Source of the DNA: Trema orientale
Taxonomy: Eukaryota > Streptophyta > Magnoliopsida > Rosales > Cannabaceae
Length of the DNA stretch: 64,000 bases
Direction of reading: 5' to 3'
Assembly: GCA_002914845.1 (NCBI GenBank)
Contig: JXTC01000003.1
Span: forward strand, 1,800,509 to 1,864,508
In this document: piece by piece, positions 1 through 11,628 of the stretch
Numbering within the stretch: the first letter of the stretch is position 1
Layout: every line of letters begins with the position of its first letter
The notes under the pieces: generated by a model
What the model was told of the DNA's origin: nothing
What the model saw: the letters and a program-made list of their open reading frames with translations, nothing else
The model's database searches: none
Made by a program: the position numbers and the translations under genes

Positions 1-479
1 ACCCCTTCTTAATTTTTTTTTTTAGCATTCAAGTATATGCTCCAATTATATGCTCCAATTCAAATCTTCTTATTTTTTTAAATCATATATCACAGAATAT
101 ATTTTACTAAATATCCCACCCACCATTCCCCGCTCACCTTATTCCTCACTCTTATATTTTCAACAATTTCTTTTTAATTTAAATCTTCCTTGTTCCTGAA
201 TTCCATATCATTTTATGGATCAAATAGTAAGGAATTTATAAGAATGATATATAAAATTTTGAAAAGATATGTTTTGCGATGACTAATTGCGTGTAACTCT
301 TTTAATTCCGTTGCGATTAGTTTGATGTTTATAACTACATTTTATTTCTTAAATTTTATTGAGACATATATTAATGGTATAATTATTTTATCATTTTGTT
401 GATCAATAGTAAATTTTTCAGATCAATACTTCTGAAGGGTATTTCTCTAAGCTCTATTCGATGCTTAAATGTAGCAAAG
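1..479. other. AT-rich non-genic DNA
   Basis: No open frame of note, no RNA gene and no clear terminal repeats. The composition is AT-rich with poly-T runs near the start. It may be the flank or internal part of the LTR-like stretch that follows, but nothing proves this. Confidence 0.4.
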
Positions 480-1090
480 ATGACTAAGGGAGGAGCAACA
501 AAACAAGTCATTTTATACTAGGATCTAGCGAGGATCCAGATGCGCAGTCGAGGGATCAGATCCTCATGAACATGACAAAATAACCATTGCGTGACCGAAT
601 TGGCGATATCTTGTCGGAACAAATTAGCCCAACCACAGAGGAGAGCACCCATCTAACAGTCTGCAATATATTCTTAAATCTCATTATGACCATAAATTAC
701 GAGCACCATGGATCCAACAACGCTGAATAAAGGCCAAACATCCAAACAAGCTAAATAGAAATAGAACATACGATCGACCACGACAAATATTCCTCGAAGA
801 ATATTCGTCAATTGGTCCCTAAAACCTAAATGCACATAAGCCAACACGTGAAATCATGCCAAGATTTTTATCCGTACCACTAATACGTGAAACATATTCA
901 ACTGTTTAAAGGGACACGTTGCTACTAACTCTAACAATAAAGGGACCACAATGCTAATATAAATAGTACATCTTTCTCTTATAAAAGGTAAGTCGTCACA
1001 AATCTTCAAAACCCTACTTATCATTTCTCCATATTCTCCATCTTTCCTTCTAACTTTCTAATGTACACTACTCAACCACCATTTATGGGA
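480..1090 (+). mobile_element. LTR-like retroelement remnant
   Basis: This block differs from its surroundings: it is less AT-rich, has no open frame, and holds a TATA-like TATAAAAGG at about 980-988 followed by a CT-rich leader. That layout resembles the promoter part of a plant LTR. I could not define TG/CA ends, a target duplication, a primer-binding site or a second LTR. The call rests on general appearance only; it could be other old repeat DNA. Confidence 0.3.
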
Positions 1091-1131
1091 TATTAACCAT
1101 TGATTGGGAAATATTTGGTATATATCACAGC

Positions 1132-1746
1132 TAGAGATGTAAAATGGGCCGGCCAACCCACATTTGATAAGCCCATACAGACTTTGTACTGGACTTAGGC
1201 CCCACCCGCTTAAAATATAGGCCGGTCTGGCCCGACCTATATTCTTATTAAAGGGTCCGACATGCCTATAGGCCTAACTCACATTTTATGCGGGCCTAAG
1301 TGGGCCGAATATGGGCTACAATGTGGGCATAATTTCTTTGTTATTTTATGCTTTAAAATATCAAATATGTACTTATGTGGGTTAAAATGTGGGCCTAAAA
1401 TTCATTCATATTCTTTTAAAATTTGAATAAGTTGAAAATAAATAAAAATAAGTAAAAATAAATAACATTAAAAATATATAAATAAAAATATTTAATTAAG
1501 ATTTTTTAAAATTTTAATTAAGCAATATATTTAAAATTATATTAGAATGACTAAATGTGGGCCGACAAAAATGTGGGCTGGGCCGGACAGGGCCTGTGGG
1601 CCTACTACTAAGGCCCAGCCAGGGCTTTACTATATGTAACAGGCTGACCCAAGCCCACATTAATGTGTGTTGGGCTGGTACCGTACTTTTTTTTTTTTTC
1701 GGAATGTGGGCCGGCCCACTAAGCTCAGCCCACATTCACATCTCTA
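1132..1746. mobile_element. Non-autonomous hAT element, 615 bp
   Basis: Terminal inverted repeats begin TAGAGATGT at both ends. The flanks are ATCACAGC (1124-1131) and ATCACACC (1747-1754), a 7/8 match to an 8-bp target duplication, the hAT signature. Subterminal DNA is strikingly GC-rich, with many GGGCC and GGCCC words in both orientations, while the middle is AT-rich. It encodes no transposase. Open frames across it come from the GC-rich repeats and are not genes. Confidence 0.8.
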
Positions 1747-1789
1747 ATCACACCCGTGCCTACTTAAGATTTTGTGAAAATTTCATTTA

Positions 1790-2028
1790 TAACCTTACTC
1801 ACCAATAATAGTGTACCATCGTCTTTGTAAAAACCGCTATTAAAGGTGTTGTCTTCAACGGCACCTCCAATAACGATAGTTATTAACCGCCATTAAATGA
1901 TTAATAATAGTATTTTTAACCGTCGAGAAATAGTCGTTATTACTCTCTTTTAACGGCGATTTTTTAATTGCTGTTAATACTGCACCTCCAATAATGACAT
2001 TTATTAACTGCCATTAAATGGTTAATAA
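1790..2028. mobile_element. Left part of a CACTA-like terminal region
   Basis: Short repeats of the type ACCGCTATTA / TTAACCGCCATT recur in both orientations, as in subterminal regions of plant CACTA elements. The same repeats continue at 8318-8368 beyond the inserted hAT element, so the two pieces were once joined. A matching left CACTA terminus was not found near 1750-1790, so this side is truncated or diverged. Confidence 0.55.
2021..2028. repeat. 8-bp target-site duplication, left copy
   Basis: GTTAATAA directly precedes the hAT terminus TAGGGGTGAAT. An identical GTTAATAA lies at 8318-8325 just outside the other terminus. Confidence 0.9.
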
Positions 2029-2549
2029 TAGGGGTGAATAAAAGTCCGAAAAATCCGACCCATCCGTTAACACTGCCCGACCTAAAACCGATATTCGGAT
2101 CCATGCCAGCCCACCCGAGATAGTCGGGTTGTACCCGACAAAACTAAGAGATATTCAATTCAGGTATGGGTAAGCATTTCGGAATTGATTTTAACAGAAC
2201 CCAACCCGAACTTGAATAAAAGAAAGAAAGAAAGAAAAAACATTAGTGTATAATATGTAGTGTATGCTGTATACGATTGTAAGTAGTAACAATAACCTAA
2301 TTTCCTAACCTAGCTCACTCACTCTCAACCCTAACTCTCTCACTGAACTGCCGCCTCCTTACCTCACCCCTCAGCCCTCACCCTCAAGAGTCAATACTCA
2401 AGCCTTCATCCCCTCTGCTTCTAGCCTAAAATCGCCCAAAGCCGCTCGACCCTCAGGACCTCACATCTCTTGCTACCTCAGTGCAGCTCCTCTCACACTC
2501 ACAATTGCTCCCTCTCAAGCTTTCAACTTCATCTTTCTCACTTATTCAA

Positions 2550-3450
2550 GGATTAAAATGTCGATATTGATGTCGATGTCGAGGTTTGATTTTACGGACA
2601 TTGTCGAAGATATTGTCGATGTCGAAGATATTTGGGAAAAATACCGAAATTTATCTTAAAACTCAAAATTTTCAAGAAAAACTCTAAAAAATGCTAAAAC
2701 AAGTAATATTGCATAATCTATATTAGTTTTTATTTAAAAACAAAATCAATTTATACTTTATAAGATAATGAAATATACTTATATAGTAGAAAAATGACCG
2801 AATTTCATTTTATAGAATAAATTTAAAATCAAAATACATGTTACACTGTTTTATTTAATACATCCATATAATACTTTACAAATTATAACTAGTTCTAAAT
2901 TACATTGAAAATAAATAAAAATCATTGATAATATAGAACAGTTCAAATATATTCAATACCAAAACTAGTTTCTATGAAGTTGAAAGTCATAAGAGAAATT
3001 CTCGTCTTGGTCCAAAATTTCTTTTAAAAGTCGCGAGAGTCCCTTATAGAGATTCCAAAATAATAAATACAAATAGTGCATATATTCTCATTAAATACAA
3101 CTCTAAAATTTTACCGACATATTGTGGAGAGAAAACTATGATTTATTTTTATATTATTTACTATCATTTTCTTTATTAAAAAAAAAAGACTTGGGAAAAA
3201 ATTCTACATTTCTGTCGACATTTCAAAATGTCGATGATATTGTCGCGACAATGTCCATAAATATCTCGATATTAGCTCATTTTTTACCGATATTTTACCG
3301 ATATCGACATATTCTCGACATTGTCGATATTTTATGGATATTTCACGGATACACTGGAAAAAATATCTTTTTATTCTATATCGATGTCGAGACTTCAAAA
3401 TAAGGATATTATCGTGACAATGTCGATAAATGTCGCGACATTTTATCCAT
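2550..3450. mobile_element. Foldback/MULE-like insertion rich in GTCGAT
   Basis: The left end reads GGATTAAAATGTCG and the right end, inverted, reads GGATAAAATGTCG. Both arms are packed with GTCGAT and TGTCGA words (about 2557-2630 and 3210-3445) around an AT-rich middle. CACTTAT occurs just outside both ends and may be part of a target duplication. It has no coding capacity; open frames in the right arm are by-products of the repeats. Superfamily is uncertain, with MULE-type the best guess. Confidence 0.5.
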
Positions 3451-3577
3451 GCACTTATCTCAACTCGCTTTCTCTTAGGACAATTTGGAACTTTAAGGCT
3501 TTAGGTAATGTTTACTTCTTTTTTTTTTTCTTTAATTTTTTTTAATATCTATATAAATTATAGAAATTACAAACTAT

Positions 3578-3713
3578 AAATATAATGCCTCATTTGATTA
3601 TTGAATGTTTAATGTTATGAAGAAAGTCATTGACTATCTCTCTCTAAATATAATGCCTCATTTGATTATTGAATGTTTAATGTTATGAAGAAAGTCATTG
3701 ATTATCTCTCTCT
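3578..3713. repeat. 68-bp tandem duplication
   Basis: Two nearly identical 68-bp units (3578-3645 and 3646-3713) differ by one base in the stretch read by eye. They lie inside the hAT element upstream of its transposase remnant. Confidence 0.85.
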
Positions 3714-4186
3714 CGCGGTCACACTTCCAGCTTTGCTGCTGAGGGCGACAAGTCGGCCACGGCTGGATGGCACTCGACACTTGTCACTCGGGAAGCTCAG
3801 TTTGGTTATTTCGTCTCTTTGTTTTTTTTTCATGATGTGTATTGAATGATGTGTGTGTATGTACTACTTAACTAATCACAGGTTTATATTAATACTTGTA
3901 AAGAATTTAGAAACAGAAAGCATTTCTTTTTTTTTTTTTTGTGAGATGATTCCAATGAAGCATTTCCATTGCCGTGTGTTTTTTTTTGTGTGTGTGATGA
4001 ATATATTGATTTAGTCACTATAAAACAAGTTTATGTGAACTTGATTTGTATTATGTTTACTGATTAGCTCAATTAATTTGTTATTTATGATGTTTGAATA
4101 TGAAAAATACATGTTAATTGCTATGGTTTTTCCTTGAATTGTTTTATTTCAATGCTAGGTGGAAATTAGTATAGTTATTTTTTTTT

Positions 4187-6270
4187 ATGTATGAATTTAA
4201 GGTGATGGAAGAAGGGGATTCTCAATCTAATTTTCTAATTTTAGATAATGTTGTACCTGAGTCATACATTACTAATACACCTCTATCCAATACTAACCCA
4301 CTCGAATATCCAACACAAAAGGAGAATGAGAATGTGAGAGAGAAAAAGAGAAAGAAACATCCTAATCCTAATCAGAAAAAGAGGTCATCTATGTAGGAGC
4401 ATTTTACAAAACTTGAAGAATATGACCCTGATGATCCTAGGTGTTTGTGCAACTATTGTGGAAATAACTATGCTTGTGACACTAAAAGACAAGGTACTAG
4501 TACTTTGTGGAATCACTACAAAAATGCTTATGAAGGAAGTTCTTATAAGGTTGATGCGGAAAAACAAAAGATATTATCAGTTGAACCTAAGAAAGGAGAA
4601 AAAGAATGTGAAGGAACCTTAGTGGCACTGCAATTCAACAAGGAAACAAAAGACAAGGTATGTAGAAGGATAGGGCTTTAGGCAAATGGTTCGTGTATAA
4701 CAACCTAGGTTTGATATACTATCCCGAATGACACTTGCTAGAGATATTATTAAGTTGTATTATGAAGAGAAGAGAGTTTTGAATAATGTCCTTAAAAATG
4801 AGAGGGTTTCCCTAACTACTGATACTTGGACATCTATCCAAAATATCAACTACATGTGTATCACCGTTTATTGGATAGATAGAGATTTTAAATTGCAGAA
4901 AAGGATCATTAACTTTTGCCAATTCACTGACCATAAGGGGGGGGGGGGGGAGGGGGGAACTTTTGGGAAGGAGGTTGAGGCTTGTCTGAATGAATGGAGT
5001 ATTTCCAAATTGTTTACCATTATGGTTGATAATGCTACACCTAATGATAAAGCAATCCAGTATTTGCAGAGAAAATTTGCTGCAAAGGATGGGGGTCTAA
5101 TACATGGAGGCAAGTTCTTACACTTAAGATATTATGCTCATATTACTAATCTCATTATTAAGGAGGGGTTGACTGAAAGACATTATTCCATTGCTAGCAT
5201 TCGAAATACAGTGAGGTTTGTTAGATCATCTCCTTCAAGGTTGAAAAAAATTTAAAGAATGCATGAAGGAAGAAGAAATTTCGTGTAAGGATTTACTTTG
5301 TTTGGATGTCAATCTAGGTGGAATTCTACCTATTTGATATTGAATTGTGCTTTAAAATTTCAAAAAGCATTTGAAAGGATGGAATCGGATGCGAATTATC
5401 TTAAGTATTTTGAAGAAGTTACTAATAAGGATGGAAATACAAGGGGGACCGCCGAATGATTATGATTGGAATAATGCAAGGGTTTTTGTGAAGTTTTTAG
5501 AAACCTTTTATGAAGTGACCTTGAAGTTTAGTGGTTCCACATATGTGACTTCTAATAAGTACTTTATTGAGATTTCCGAAATTCAGCAAGAGTTATATAG
5601 TTTACCACTTGAAGATGAAGAGGACTCTTTGTTGGGAAGTATGGCTAGAAGCATGCAAGCCAAGTATGACAAGTATTGGGAGAAAATTGATGAGTCCAAT
5701 GAAGCATTACTAATTGCCCTTGTACTTGATCCACGATACAAATTTGGATAGTTGGGACATTATTTTAGTACTTTTCATGATCCACATACTTGTAGTGATA
5801 TGATAAAGAATGTTGAAAATACTCTTCGTATCTTATTTGATTATTATCATAAAGTGTTATTTGGAGTAAGGCCAACTACAAGTTACCAATCTTTGGTGCA
5901 ACCTTCAATTGGATCTTCAAGTATTGGTAGGAGTGGGAGAGTTGGTGGCCGAAGTGGTAGCTTGCATTCTTCTTTTCTACAATAATAGCTTGATCAAGAT
6001 AGGGATAGGACAAAGAATGAGGTGGATCATTACATTTCTGAGCCTCCGGAATATGTGGTTGAAGGTGATGAATATGATATTTTGAAATGGTGAGTAAAAA
6101 CTGCATGTAAGTTTAAGGTTCTTTCTCGCATTACTCGTGATGTGTTAGCTATTCCTGTAATGACTGTTGCATCTGAGGCTGCATTTTCTATTGGAAGGCA
6201 CATTCTTGATCCGTTTAGGAGTTCATTGAGTCCTAAAACTGTGGAAGCATTAATTTTCCTAAAAAATTAG
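4187..6270 (+). pseudogene. hAT transposase, BED finger type (RICESLEEPER-like), broken
   Basis: In life this protein would bind the element ends and excise it. The pieces appear in family order. A lysine/arginine-rich N-terminus is followed by a BED zinc finger with the CxxC pair CNYC and a downstream WNHY histidine. Next comes the RNase H-like core with LTTDTW (first catalytic Asp) and a VDNATPND block (second Asp). The DUF4413-like middle has the KYDKYW motif. At about 6170-6267 the hATC dimerisation end has ASEAAFS and LSPKTVEAL. The reading frame is destroyed: a TAG at 4394-4396 stands where the BED domain normally has Trp, there are frame changes near 4680 and 5255-5370, an in-frame stop before 5752, and a long G run at about 4938-4958. 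Stop codons and frame changes exclude activity. Family assignment is firm; exact exon limits are not. Confidence 0.85.
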
Positions 6271-6596
6271 TTGAGTGCATCACATCAACCAATAGTTGTG
6301 AGAGACTACGAATGAAATTGAAGTTTTTGAGATATTCGAGGACCTTGAGATAGATAATCTATATAATTACTTATTTCTTTCATTGTTTATTTCATATATA
6401 ATTATTTCAATCTGAATTTTTTAACTTTGTTTTACAGAATTGTCTACTACTAGCAATACTACTTCCACCCCCACCCATTCAGTACCCTCTGCACAAAGTG
6501 GAAGTTAATGCAATCCCCATTTTAATTTCTTAGTGTAAGTGGTTATTATTATATTAACCACGTTTTAATTTTATTTTAGACCATGAAAATAATTTA

Positions 6597-7684
6597 TGTT
6601 AGTGCAAAATTTCATTTCGACACTGTAGAGGAGTATGAGAGCAAAACTTATTACCAGTTGTTACTGAAAACTGGGCCAAAAGTCCCTCTACGCAGGCTTG
6701 ATTCGAACTTGGGAGCATGGAGTTACACTCTCTCCTGACCTCGGTGTCCTGAGGTTGTAATGGGGGGGTGCTAGATACTAGCGTGGTACCTATCAAATAG
6801 TCTTCGAAGCTTAAGTAAGTAATTTGAGTTTTAGTAAGGGATAGTCTCCGGTGGAGAGCTATCATAAGAGAAATAGAAATAAGGAGAGAGTAGGGCAGAG
6901 TTTCGACCTTCAGTTTCAGCTCTCCTTTGGTGTGGCGATTGGTGACCTTTATATAGGCGAATTTCAGAGTGCATCAGCGCTGTTGGATCATCTTAGGAAA
7001 AGAGTGTGGTCCTCCTAGCCCTTAATCCTTGTATATTTAATATGGCGACCCATACGGCCGTGGTACTTTATTCACCGATATATTCTCATATTCCTACACC
7101 CTAGGTCGAGGGCCATTAACGCCTATCGGTGGTGTAGGTGTAAGTACAGCCCATACTTTATAGGGTGGGCCACTGACAGCTTGGATCAGTGGTCGAGGAA
7201 TCTACGAATCTCGAGGTGCATCGAGATGTCTAGGCATCTTAACTTCGAGGTCTGACTGCCCTCTTGGTCAAGGCTTCTTGGTCATGAGATCAGGCTGTCC
7301 CCTTGGTCAAGGCCTCTTGGTCGCGAGGTTAGGCTATCCTCTTGGTCGAGGCCTCTTGGTCTCGAGGTCGGACTGCTCTCCTAGTCACGAGGTTAGACCA
7401 CCTTATTGGTCGAGGCCTCTTGGTCGTGAGGCCAAGTAGACCTCTTGGTCGCAAGATCAGACTGCCTTCTTGGTCAAGAAGTCAAACAGCCCTCTTAGTC
7501 GAGGCCTTTTGGTTGCGGCCTCTTGGTCTCGAGGTCAGACTACCCTCTTGGTTGAGGCCTCTTGGTCCCGAGGCCAGTCGACTCCAAGGTTCTCTTCTCT
7601 TGTCCCATTTTGGTCTCGGGGTCTTCCTTCGAATCTTTCTCGTTGTTCTCGGGTCTTATACTTGGGCGATGAAAATTACCCACA
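6597..7684 (-). mobile_element. LTR-like insertion with internal minisatellite
   Basis: Read on the minus strand it starts TGTGGGTAAT and ends ACTAACA, that is TG...CA, and has a TATATAAAGG promoter-like box (about 6945-6955) followed by a CT-rich leader. This looks like one plant LTR on its own. However, the flanks share ATAATTTA (6589-6596 and 7685-7692), 8 bp or 9 bp if the last A is counted, longer than the usual 5 bp for LTR elements. It is inserted in the 3' part of the hAT element. Alternatives are a MULE without terminal repeats or an unrelated non-autonomous element. Confidence 0.55.
7250..7600. repeat. Minisatellite, about 39-bp units
   Basis: About eight degenerate units share the core CCTCTTGGTCGAGG and GAGGTCAGACTG. 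Some units are shortened. The array is GC-rich against its surroundings and sits in the first third of the minus-strand LTR-like element. Open frames through it are explained by the repeat period, which is a multiple of three. Confidence 0.8.
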
Positions 7685-8317
7685 ATAATTTATATTCTTT
7701 TTAACTTTGTTGTTGTAATAACTAATTGTGTTGACTTGATGATGGAGGCTGGGACTGCATCTTTCATAATATAATAGGCTAATAGCTTTCATATTTCATG
7801 TTGTAATAGACTAATATCTTTCAGATTTGGTTTAGTGTAATAGCTTTTTTCATATTGTAGTAGCTTTCATATTTGGTTTGGTGAATTGTATTAAGTATTA
7901 ACTAATTATTTGCTTTTGTCTTGTGAATGTGGACCATTAAATTGTATTTTTATTGTCGTTTTTTTTGTAGTTTTGTGACTTTTGTCTAACATTTTGAGAA
8001 ATTATTTATGGTGAAAATGGATTGAAGTTGAATTGCATAAAACAATTCCAAAAATTAGCCCAAACGTGGGATTGAATATCCCAGAAAAGGGCCGAATCAT
8101 GAAATGAGCTTATATTTCGAAAAAAAAAGGAAGATATGGGCCAAACCGGAACCCGCCCGAGAACCCAAAACTCAAAAAACTAACCATCGTTCGGTTTGGT
8201 TATATTAATGCATTTTTCTAACTCGAAACTCGAAAACTCGAACCCAAAAAACCCGACTATGTATTTCTCAAACCTGAAGACCCGAAAAACCGAAAACCCG
8301 TCCGATATTCACCCCTA

Positions 8318-8368
8318 GTTAATAACAGTAGTTTTTAACCGCTATTAATTAGTACTAATGTTGTAGTG
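8318..8368. mobile_element. Right end of CACTA-like element
   Basis: Inverted, this end reads CACTACAACATTAGT, a CACTA terminus, followed inward by AATAGCGGTTAAAAA words that match the repeats at 1790-2028. The hAT element 2029-8317 split the parent CACTA element. Only this terminus is recognisable. Confidence 0.65.
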
Positions 8369-9588
8369 GGATGATAACGTACAGAAATTTGGGTTTTAGA
8401 CTTTTTTGATAAGAAACTATCGAAAACAACTTCTTTGATAAGAAACAATCGAAAATTGTGACGTGTATTAGTTTAAGGATGTAAATCCATACCAATAACT
8501 TCAATAAAATTATACAATTACCAAGTAAATAGATGTTATTTTTTTTAAACTTCTGTTATTGTTTATTAAAAAAAAATTCATTATACCCACTGAAATAAAA
8601 TCCTAGACAGAGTTACTAGGGCTTTTTTTTTTTTCTATAAAAACCAATCAATAGATACATATAAACTTGTGTTTTAAGAACATGGAAAGTTAAGAAAAAG
8701 GCCATTAGAAGGAATGTAAGAGTAGACATTTTATTTTGGTTAAGATTAATAAAGGTGCGCAGTTGAAAGATATTGCTTTTCGTGATTTCAATCGCAGGGC
8801 ACGAGGCCATAATTGAACGGTCACTTTTCTCACGATGGATTTATTGGATGATGCTCTCAAAGAGTGCGCCTTTCCCATGTCCAAGAAAATTGGTCATGCT
8901 TATGATCAGGATCATCAAATGTCAAGCTCATGCCAAGCTGACGGCCAGATTTTATTGTCTATGCACATAATATATATGTACAAATATTTACAGAAGCATA
9001 TTTTTTCCTACTAGCAACGTACGTTTTAAAAGTCTAATTTTCATTAGAGTTTGGCACTTACACAAGTGTTCAATACATGTGATAGTATTCCGTCCTAAGC
9101 TCTCTCTCTAATTATTATCCGTGTTTATGTTTTCGGTCATATTAACACTAAATATATTGGTGAGTTCGACTCTTTCCCGGAGAAAGAATCTTTCTTCAAC
9201 GTCGTTTACTTATATTTCGTTTCATGCATATGTAAATAAGTAAGTTTGATAGTTCGTTATTAGTGTGTTTTCATTCGTGGAATGTTACTCAAAGTTGAGG
9301 GTATTTGAATTCTCATATTATCACCGTCAATACCTGTGTAGGTGTCGGAAATTTGGTTAAATTATAAAATTATAAAATCTAGCCTTACTCCCACCTCGGC
9401 AGAAAGGGGAGGGAAAAAAAGTTTGAGTCTATAAAAAGAGACTACATTATTCTTAGTTACTAATTACTCCAATTAAAATTTTTAAAAGTATTTCTTTCTG
9501 CAGTTGTTTTTGTGGATTGAAGTTGGATAGGATTTGACATTTACTAATTACTCTAATTAAAATTACTCTAAAACGTGATCATCGCAGC
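8369..9588. other. Non-genic stretch
   Basis: AT-rich with short poly-A and poly-T runs. A short open frame from 8836 (beginning MDLLDDALKECAF in its first residues) ends after about 50 codons and has no recognised domain or splice partner. No RNA gene or clear repeat ends were seen. Confidence 0.4.
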
Positions 9589-10018
9589 AGGGATAAAATT
9601 GGAAATAAAAAGAAATTATTATCATTTTTTTTTAAAAAAAGAGATGAGTCATCATTTTCGTTGAAGACGGATGTAAGAAATTGGAAAATTTTATATGGTT
9701 CTAATATGAATCTTACTTTGGTCCAAGTATTAATGTATCTAGATGAAAAGTATATGAATATATTGCTAATTTTATATTTTATTGTTTCAATTTTATGGGA
9801 CATATATTGCCAAAATTTTATATGGTTCCAAGATAGATCTACTCAAGTATTCATAAATCTCTCTTCTAGATATATGAATGCTTGGACCAAACTATATTTA
9901 TATTAGAACCATATAAAATTTTTCACTTTCTTCCCTTCGTTTTGAATGAAAACTATAACCCAACTCTTTTTTTTTCAAAAATAAAATAATAATTTTCCTT
10001 TGTTTCCAATTTTACCAC
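9589..10018. mobile_element. Foldback MITE, about 430 bp
   Basis: The arms are inverted copies. GGATAAAATTGGAAA near 9591 matches TTTCCAATTTTACC near 10000-10014. Further in, TTTTATATGGTTCTAATAT (about 9689) matches its inverse at about 9899-9918, and TTGGTCCAAGTATT pairs with ATGCTTGGACCAA. The element is almost one long hairpin. No certain target duplication was found. Confidence 0.6.
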
Positions 10019-11595
10019 TGAGATGAGTCTTTTTTGGCCAAATACTAATTAACGGCAGTTTTGGAAAGAAAATATTAAAAAGAATTAACATGAAATAAAA
10101 GCCACAAATAAAAAAATAGGGACTTAACCGTAAAAAAAAAACAAAGACCTTTCTTTTCTAGTAAAACTAATATTAGGAGACTTAAGAGGATTTTACTCTA
10201 AAAAATTGAGTTCAGGATTAATTTTACTAAATTATTCTGAATTCAAGGTTTTTTTTTTTAATTAAAAAGCCATACTTTTATTATCACTTAGTGACTCACT
10301 GCATGTTTTTATTTGTAGATGTATGTACTCTTTTGATTTCAAATATCCCTCAGATTTAGATCTACTTTTTGTTTTTGTTTTTTTGTTTTTTTTTTTTGGA
10401 AGTGGACTACAACTTCAATTAAATGTTAGTTCCACTATAAAGTGTTACATTTATTCTAGGCTTATACATATACTAATAACAATAACGTATTGGTTTAAGT
10501 TGGTCTATAACTTTTTCCTAATAATAGTTTAATTGCTTGCATCGGATACTCCCATAATCTTCTTTTTGTTTCTTTACATATTAAAAGAAAATTAAGAACA
10601 AGAGCAAAGGAATATTATTATTCGGCTGTGAGATATATAATTATCTCATATAAATCAGTAACCTGTTTCAAATGCTGTTATAATGTAGCAGAGAGAGAGC
10701 CATCATTATCATATATAGTTCTGAAATTATCAAACAAAAGAAGGATTCGATGAAAAATGCAAAATAAAATTGATCAGGCAATTATAGATATGCATGCACC
10801 GAAAGATACTTTCTACTTTGGAGGGTTTTGATTGCTGTGATAGTTTTCTACTTGAATTGGGAAATAGAAGCAAACAAAAATAAATATGGATTTACTCGGA
10901 TTCACTTTCAGATTTTTGTTTAAATAAATTGAAAATAGAAGTACAAATTTTATTTTGGTTTTCAATTTTTATAAACAAGAAATATGCTTAGCAAACTTTA
11001 TTTCACTATTTGTTTCCAAAAACAATAAAGTGCAAATAATGAGAGAGAAAGTTATATAGACTTATATTTGTGTATGTATATACATATATATATGTACGTA
11101 CTTGTATATAAATATTTGTATGTTCTTTTGTTTTTAAAATTTGTTTAAAAAAATAAAGGTATTAGAAATTTTTTGTTAACTTTTTTTTGAAATTTTTGGT
11201 AACAATTTTTAAAAACAAAAACAAAGTTGTCAAATAAACTTTCAAAAAAAAATTCATTTTTCTGTTTAGAAAAAAAAAACAAAAAAATAATAAGAAAGTA
11301 AATCCTAACAAGCCCTATATATTTGTTGTGTTAGATATTAACATTATGATTTACTTATTTTTATAACTTCTTGTTGTAGGAGATTAATTTGCGCGTGAAT
11401 ATAGGACAATCGTAGGGCAAACATATAACTCTCGCTCATAATTGTGTACATAGGATTATTTTTTTTCCCCCCTTAAGCACTTATTTATCTTATTTATGTT
11501 GAGAATTTAGGACACTACAGGGAACCAATGACTTTGTTATACATTCTAAGTGAACACTCAAACTCGAAGCCGTCGAATAGCTAGCTAGCATCGCG

Positions 11596-11628
<33 letters not shown>

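Larger units (their letters stand above)
2029..8317 (+). mobile_element. Full-length hAT transposon, decayed, with nested insertions
   Basis: The ends are TAGGGGTGAAT and its inverse ATTCACCCCTA, flanked by a perfect 8-bp duplication GTTAATAA. Subterminal DNA carries repeated CCGAAAA/CCCGAA words in both arms. The plus strand holds remnants of a BED-finger hAT transposase at 4187-6270. The element was later hit by a foldback insertion (about 2550-3450) and by an LTR-like element (6597-7684), and contains a 68-bp tandem duplication. Its length of 6.3 kb includes about 2 kb of these later insertions. The duplication is still perfect, so the insertion is not very old, yet the gene is dead. Confidence 0.88.

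Noticed and set aside
7342-7704. Open frame of 120 codons with repeated SRG/LVEA residues
   Set aside because: It is the 39-bp minisatellite, whose period is a multiple of three, so it stays open by chance.
8836-8990. Short reading frame starting MDLLDDALKECAF
   Set aside because: It stops after about 50 codons without a recognised domain. No introns with downstream coding could be supported.
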